NCBI RefSeq assembly: GCF_004963255.1
Contig: NZ_SUGA01000006.1
Location: 38,977 to 102,976, forward strand
DNA length: 64,000 bases
Origin: Mesorhizobium sp.
Lineage (GTDB): Bacteria > Pseudomonadota > Alphaproteobacteria > Rhizobiales > Rhizobiaceae
Reading direction: 5' to 3'
The number at the start of each line of letters is the position of its first letter. The stretch's first letter is position 1. This document shows, piece after piece, positions 58,997 through 64,000 of the stretch. The translations under genes and the position numbers were made by a program. Below the pieces are notes generated by a model, which was given only the letters and a program-made list of their open reading frames with translations, was not told the DNA's origin and ran no database searches.

Positions 58997-61039
58997 ATGG
59001 GCACAACCTTTCGTTCGGCGCAGGCGAAGGTGCGGCTTGTCGGCCTGATCCTCGTGGCTTGCGTTGCCATGTTTTTCCTCTTCGGCTCCGGCTGGCATGC
59101 ATCGATAGGCTCGATGCTCGTCGCGGCGGCGATGGCGGGTTTCGGTTGCCTGGCCATGTTCCGCGCCCGCGGCGACGTCGTGCAAGACGCGGCGCAAAGC
59201 GTCGTCGACGCCGCACATTCTCGCACAGTGACACGCAGCAAACCTTCGACGAGAGCGACCGGTCGTCGGCCCGCCGGCTCCGCTCGTTCGGAACTCGCCG
59301 CCGCACTTGCCAGCTGCCGGTCCGCCTTCGTCTCCGTTGGCCTGTTCAGCGGCATGCTCAACGTGCTGATGCTGGCGGGCTCGCTCTACATGCTCGAGGT
59401 CTATGATCGCGTGCTGCCGAGCCGCAGCCTGCCGACCCTCGTCGGCATTTCGATCCTGCTCGTCATCCTATATTGCGGGCAGGCCTTTCTCGATTTCGTG
59501 CGCGCGCGGGTTCTGGTGCGGATCGGCGGCGCCCTCGACGAAGCTCTTGGTCATCGTGTCTATACGTCGATGCTAAGATTGCCGCTGAAGGCAGGGCGCC
59601 AGGGCGACAGCCTGCAGCCGATGCGCGATCTCGACAGCGTGCGCGGCTTTCTGTCCGGCATGGGCCCGACGGCGCTGTTCGACCTGCCATGGATGCCGAT
59701 CTATCTGGTCATCATCTTCATGTTCCACTGGGTGCTTGGCGTGACGGCGCTGCTCGGGGCGGCCGTGCTGGTCGTGCTGACCCTGCTTGCCGAGCGGATG
59801 ACGCGAGAACCGGTATCGGCCGCCACCTCGAGCGGGAATCGCCGCGGCGGGCTGATCACGGCGGGCACTCGCAATGCTGAAGTGGTCGCCGCCATGGGCA
59901 TGGCTGGCGGGTTGGCGTCGCGCTGGCGAGATGCCAACCTCGAATTCATTGCCGACCAGCGCAAGGTGAGCGACGTTGCCGGCAGCTTCGGTTCGGTATC
60001 GAAAGTGCTGCGCATGCTGCTGCAGTCGTCGATGCTCGGCATCGGCGCCTGGCTGGTTATCGAGGAGCAGGCGACGGCGGGCGTCATCATCGCCGCTTCC
60101 ATACTCAGCGGCCGCGCGCTGGCACCAGTCGATCTTGCGATTGCCAACTGGAAAGGTTTCGTGAGCGCCCGCCAGGGCTGGCAGCGGTTGGCCAAAGTGC
60201 TGGCGGCCATGCCCGCCGAGACCGAGCCGTTGCAACTGCCCGCGCCGAACGCCGGCGTGACAATGCAGAATGCGATGATCGCGGCTCCGGGGGTGCAACG
60301 GCTGCTGGTCCAGGACGCCAGCTTCGCCATGGAGGCGGGTCATGGACTCGGCATCATCGGCCCGAGCGGCTCGGGAAAGTCCACCCTGGTCAGGGCTCTC
60401 GTTGGGGCCTGGCAGCCTGTCAGCGGCCGCGTCAAGCTTGACGGCGCCGATCTCGACCAGTGGTCGTCACAAGAGCGCGGCCGCCATATCGGCTACCTGC
60501 CGCAGGACGTAGAGCTGTTTGCCGGCACGGTTGCCGAAAACATTTCCCGCTTCGAACCGGAAACCGACGCTGACGCGATCATCGCCGCAGCCAAGGCGGC
60601 CGGCGCGCATGACTTGATCGTCAGCTTCCGCCAGGGTTACGAGACCGAGATCGGCGAACATGGAGAAGCGCTTTCGGCGGGCCAGCGCCAGCGCATCGCC
60701 TTGGCCCGCGCGCTCTATCGCGATCCGTTCCTGGTGGTGCTCGACGAACCGAACTCCAACCTGGACATGGATGGCGAGCAGGCATTGATCCGCGCGATGC
60801 TCGGCGTTCGCGAACGCGGCGGCGTGGTGGTGATTGTCGCCCATCGTCCGAACGTGCTGGCCGCCGTCGATTTCATTATGGCGATGAACCAGGGGCGCGT
60901 GCACGAATTCGGACCGAAGGACGAGGTTTTCGCCAAGATGTTCCCGATGCTGCGGTCGGTCCCTTCAGGGAACCAGCCACCGAAGGCGGCGGAAGGCCCC
61001 CGCATGGCTGCCGCACACGGAACCGGTGGAGGGAACTGA
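58997..61039 (+). CDS. Type I secretion system permease/ATPase (PrtD family) with extra N-terminal hydrophobic region
   Basis: LNVLMLAGSLYMLEVYDRVLPSRSLPTLVGISILL; IIGPSGSGKSTLVRAL; LSAGQRQRIALARALYRDPFLVVLDEPNSNLD. Confidence 0.94.
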   Translation: MGTTFRSAQAKVRLVGLILVACVAMFFLFGSGWHASIGSMLVAAAMAGFGCLAMFRARGDVVQDAAQSVVDAAHSRTVTRSKPSTRATGRRPAGSARSELAAALASCRSAFVSVGLFSGMLNVLMLAGSLYMLEVYDRVLPSRSLPTLVGISILLVILYCGQAFLDFVRARVLVRIGGALDEALGHRVYTSMLRLPLKAGRQGDSLQPMRDLDSVRGFLSGMGPTALFDLPWMPIYLVIIFMFHWVLGVTALLGAAVLVVLTLLAERMTREPVSAATSSGNRRGGLITAGTRNAEVVAAMGMAGGLASRWRDANLEFIADQRKVSDVAGSFGSVSKVLRMLLQSSMLGIGAWLVIEEQATAGVIIAASILSGRALAPVDLAIANWKGFVSARQGWQRLAKVLAAMPAETEPLQLPAPNAGVTMQNAMIAAPGVQRLLVQDASFAMEAGHGLGIIGPSGSGKSTLVRALVGAWQPVSGRVKLDGADLDQWSSQERGRHIGYLPQDVELFAGTVAENISRFEPETDADAIIAAAKAAGAHDLIVSFRQGYETEIGEHGEALSAGQRQRIALARALYRDPFLVVLDEPNSNLDMDGEQALIRAMLGVRERGGVVVIVAHRPNVLAAVDFIMAMNQGRVHEFGPKDEVFAKMFPMLRSVPSGNQPPKAAEGPRMAAAHGTGGGN

Positions 61040-61040
61040 T

Positions 61041-62342
61041 ATGGCTGCGTTGGGCGCCTCCCATGCGTCTATCCGCTTCTACACGCGGCTTGGGCTTGGA
61101 GCCGTGCTGTTGCTTGGCGGCGGCGTCGGCGGCTGGGCATCGGTCACCGAGATTGCCGGCGCGGTCATCGCCCCTGGCACGCTCGTCGTCGATTCCCACG
61201 TCAAGAACGTGCAGCATGCGATCGGCGGCATCATTGCCGAGATCGATGCCCGCGACGGCGACAAGGTGAAAGCCGGCGACCTTCTGCTGCGCCTCGACCG
61301 CACCGTTCCCGCCGCCAATCTTGCCGTGGTGAGCAAGGCGCTCGACCAGCTCACGGCGCGCAAGGCCCGGCTCGATGCGGAGCGCCAGGGGAGCGATTCC
61401 ATCGTTTTTCCGCGTGAGCTTTCGGATCGCGTCTCCGATCCCGACGTCGCCGAGGCTGTGGCCGGCGAAAAGCAGCACTTCGAGACCCGGCGCACCTCAC
61501 GCGCCGGGCAGAAGAGCCAGCTTGGGGAGCGCATTGCCCAGCTCGAGAAGGAAATCTCCGGCGACGTTGCGCAGGCCGATGCCAAGAGCAAGGAGATCCA
61601 ATTGGTCCAAAAGGAGCTCGCCTCGGTGCACACGCTCTGGGCCAAGAAGCTCATCTCGATCGATCGTCTGACCTCGACCGAACGCGAGGCCACGCGCCTC
61701 GACGGCGAGCGCGGCCAGCTCATCGCGGCCCAGGCGCAGGCCGAGGGGAAGATCGCCGAGATCAAGCTGCAGATCATCCAGATCGATCTCGACCTCAGCA
61801 CCGAAGTGAACAAGGACCTGCGCGATGTCGATGGCCAGATGAGCGAGCTCCTGGAACGCAAGGTCGCCGCCGAGGACCAGCTGAAGCGGGTCGACATCCG
61901 CGCACCGCAGGACGGGGTCGTGCAGCAGTCGATCGCCTATACGGTCGGCGGCGTGGTGAAACCGGGCGAGACGATCATGCAGGTCGTGCCCGACAATGAC
62001 AGCCTTGCGGTAGAAGCCAGGATCGCGCCGAGCGACATCGACAAGCTATGGGCCGGCCAGTCGGCCTCACTGCGCTTTTCCGCGTTCAACACGCGCACGA
62101 CGCCGCAGATCGAGGGCGTGGTCGAGCGGACTTCGCCAGACATCGCCACCGATCAGCGCACCGGCGTCAGCTACTACACCGTGCGCATCAGGACGACCGC
62201 CGCCCAGGTTGCACGCCTCGGCGACGTCAAGCTGGTCCCCGGCATGCCGGTGGAATCCTTCATCAAGACCGAGGACCGTTCGGTGATGTCCTATCTGGTG
62301 AAGCCGTTGCAGGACCAGATCACCCGAGCTTTCAGACAGTAG
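61041..62342 (+). CDS. HlyD-family type I secretion membrane fusion protein
   Basis: SVTEIAGAVIAPGTLVVDSHVKNVQHAIGGIIAEIDARDGDKVKAGDLLLRLD; VVKPGETIMQVVPDNDSLAVEARI. Confidence 0.95.
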   Translation: MAALGASHASIRFYTRLGLGAVLLLGGGVGGWASVTEIAGAVIAPGTLVVDSHVKNVQHAIGGIIAEIDARDGDKVKAGDLLLRLDRTVPAANLAVVSKALDQLTARKARLDAERQGSDSIVFPRELSDRVSDPDVAEAVAGEKQHFETRRTSRAGQKSQLGERIAQLEKEISGDVAQADAKSKEIQLVQKELASVHTLWAKKLISIDRLTSTEREATRLDGERGQLIAAQAQAEGKIAEIKLQIIQIDLDLSTEVNKDLRDVDGQMSELLERKVAAEDQLKRVDIRAPQDGVVQQSIAYTVGGVVKPGETIMQVVPDNDSLAVEARIAPSDIDKLWAGQSASLRFSAFNTRTTPQIEGVVERTSPDIATDQRTGVSYYTVRIRTTAAQVARLGDVKLVPGMPVESFIKTEDRSVMSYLVKPLQDQITRAFRQ

Positions 62343-62413
62343 GTCCGCCTCGCGCGGTAAATGAAAAGCAGCAGATACGGAACGTAACGCATTCGAATTG
62401 AAGGGGAAATGTC

Positions 62414-64000
62414 ATGGCCTCCGGCGATATTACCGACAATCTGACAGGCGATCCGCTTACGACATCCACCACGACTGGAAGCACCGACCCCGTGGCGCCG
62501 CCTGCAATCTCGCTCGACCAAGCGGATGCGGATTACGCGCCCGGCGAGACGGTGGGAATCACGGCCAGCAATGTCTCGGACGGCGGCACGTTCACCTTCG
62601 AGGTCGCCCATCTGAGCGCCGGCGCCGACGGGATCCTCGGCACCGCGGACGATGTGCTCGCTTATGATCTCACGGGAACCGGGACGCCCTGGACCGTCAC
62701 CGACGGCGGCGCCGGCGATCTCGACGGCGTCGTCAACGGATCGATCCAGACGTCGTGGTACGTCAATGCCGATGCGGCAAACCAGGCATTCATGCTGACG
62801 GCCACTGACGATTTTGGCAACACGGCCACAACAACGTTCACGGATGCGCCGAAGACGCCGCCGACGACCTTCGCCTATGTCGACACCCACATCGACATAA
62901 CCGCCGACAACACGATCGTGGACGCGGCTGGTGCTCGGTTTTCAAGCCGCGACACGACGATTTTCGACAATCTGGTAAGTGGTTCTTCCGGCACCGGCAA
63001 TTGGTCGGTGTTTGCGCAGATTCAGAATGCCGGCGCGGAGCAGGGCTTCAACAGCCCCGATGGCGTGTTGGATGAAAAGACGTCCAGCCAGCACAATATG
63101 GTCATTTCTCTGAACTCTCTGGTCAAAGTCGATGCCGATGGCACGATAGACCCGAACGGAGCGTATTACGCATTCCGTCTCGATATGCATCAGACCGGGG
63201 CGAATCCATTCCTCTCGCTCGATCAGCTGAAAATCTACCAGTCGGCCAATGGCAGTCTTGGTGCGGGCAGCTTCGCGGCCGGCCCTGACACCGCCGGAAC
63301 GGACCCCAACTTCCATTTCACTTCTGGGAACACCACTTTAGCTTATAATATGAATGCTGGGGGGACCTACTCGGTCCTGATGGACGCCGAGTATGACAGC
63401 GGCAGCGGCGGCGGCGGCGACGTGATTGTTCTGGTGCCGACTGCCAATTTTAATCCTGCGAACGGCAACTTCCTGTATTTCTATACCGCCATGGGATTCC
63501 AGGGTGGTGACTGGTCTGGCACCGGCACCTTTGAGGAATGGAGTGCGCTGACCAATCCGGCGACCTTCTCGATCTCGGGCACCAAATACACCGACATCAC
63601 CGGCAACGGCATCACGGCCGATGATACCGGCCTGGCCGGCGTGACGATCTTCATCGACAAGAACGGCGATGGGCTCAACAATGATGGTGCCGCCAACCAG
63701 ACGGTGACGGCCGCCGACGGCAGCTGGTCCTTCACCGGCCTCGACGCCAGCTATGACGGGAAGAAGGTCTACGAGGTCCTGCCGGGCGGCTATGTGCAGA
63801 CGGTCGGTGCGGCCGGCTATACGATCAACGGCACCTCCGGTCTGGACCAGCCGGGGCTGAACTTTGCCAACTTCGAGAAGTTCGACATCTCCGGCCACAA
63901 ATACACCGACATCACCGGCGACGGGCTGTCGGCCGACGATACCGGCCTGGCCGGCGTGACGATCTTCATCGACAAGAACGGCGATGGGCTCAACAATGAC
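62414..64000 (+). CDS. Large SdrD-B-like repeat protein, probable T1SS substrate/adhesin (truncated by window end)
   Basis: Open frame to the window end with no signal peptide; FSISGTKYTDITGNGITADDTGLAGVTIFIDKNGDGLNNDG...FDISGHKYTDITGDGLSADDTGLAGVTIFIDKNGDGLNND repeats; follows T1SS ABC/HlyD genes. Confidence 0.85.
   Translation, partial: MASGDITDNLTGDPLTTSTTTGSTDPVAPPAISLDQADADYAPGETVGITASNVSDGGTFTFEVAHLSAGADGILGTADDVLAYDLTGTGTPWTVTDGGAGDLDGVVNGSIQTSWYVNADAANQAFMLTATDDFGNTATTTFTDAPKTPPTTFAYVDTHIDITADNTIVDAAGARFSSRDTTIFDNLVSGSSGTGNWSVFAQIQNAGAEQGFNSPDGVLDEKTSSQHNMVISLNSLVKVDADGTIDPNGAYYAFRLDMHQTGANPFLSLDQLKIYQSANGSLGAGSFAAGPDTAGTDPNFHFTSGNTTLAYNMNAGGTYSVLMDAEYDSGSGGGGDVIVLVPTANFNPANGNFLYFYTAMGFQGGDWSGTGTFEEWSALTNPATFSISGTKYTDITGNGITADDTGLAGVTIFIDKNGDGLNNDGAANQTVTAADGSWSFTGLDASYDGKKVYEVLPGGYVQTVGAAGYTINGTSGLDQPGLNFANFEKFDISGHKYTDITGDGLSADDTGLAGVTIFIDKNGDGLNND

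Overview
GC-rich alphaproteobacterial chromosome segment. By protein content it looks like Mesorhizobium or a close relative; this is inferred and no database search was run. Three zones stand out. (1) About 1-11.8 kb is accessory and resembles a symbiosis island/ICE: nadA (partial), a NadQ-type Nudix/wHTH regulator, panB-panC, a LuxR/LuxI pair with a well-matched lux box, then a decaying stretch (frameshifted Crp/Fnr gene, internally deleted dctA-like gene behind an excellent sigma-54 promoter, frameshifted DsbA-family gene), ending in an ArdC-like antirestriction gene with a hairpin-rich leader. (2) About 11.9-58.4 kb is largely core: groESL with CIRCE, ileS, rluB, rsmD, ribF, tadA and M16 peptidases. 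It is interspersed with accessory blocks: a TetR/MFS/aldonolactone-oxidase/PLP-racemase operon; a six-gene minus-strand phospholipid cluster resembling E. coli ynbABCD plus a PlsC-like and a small membrane protein; a MarR-EmrAB efflux operon with a strongly structured intergenic element; tandem TadG/vWA genes; and a glycosyltransferase block flanked by inverted mosaic repeats. (3) About 58.9-64 kb is a type I secretion ABC/HlyD pair followed by a truncated, repetitive SdrD-B-like secreted protein. Best candidates for undescribed biology: the three-way-junction element at 29339-29461, the ynb-like lipid cluster at 21444-27251, and the structured leader before ardC.
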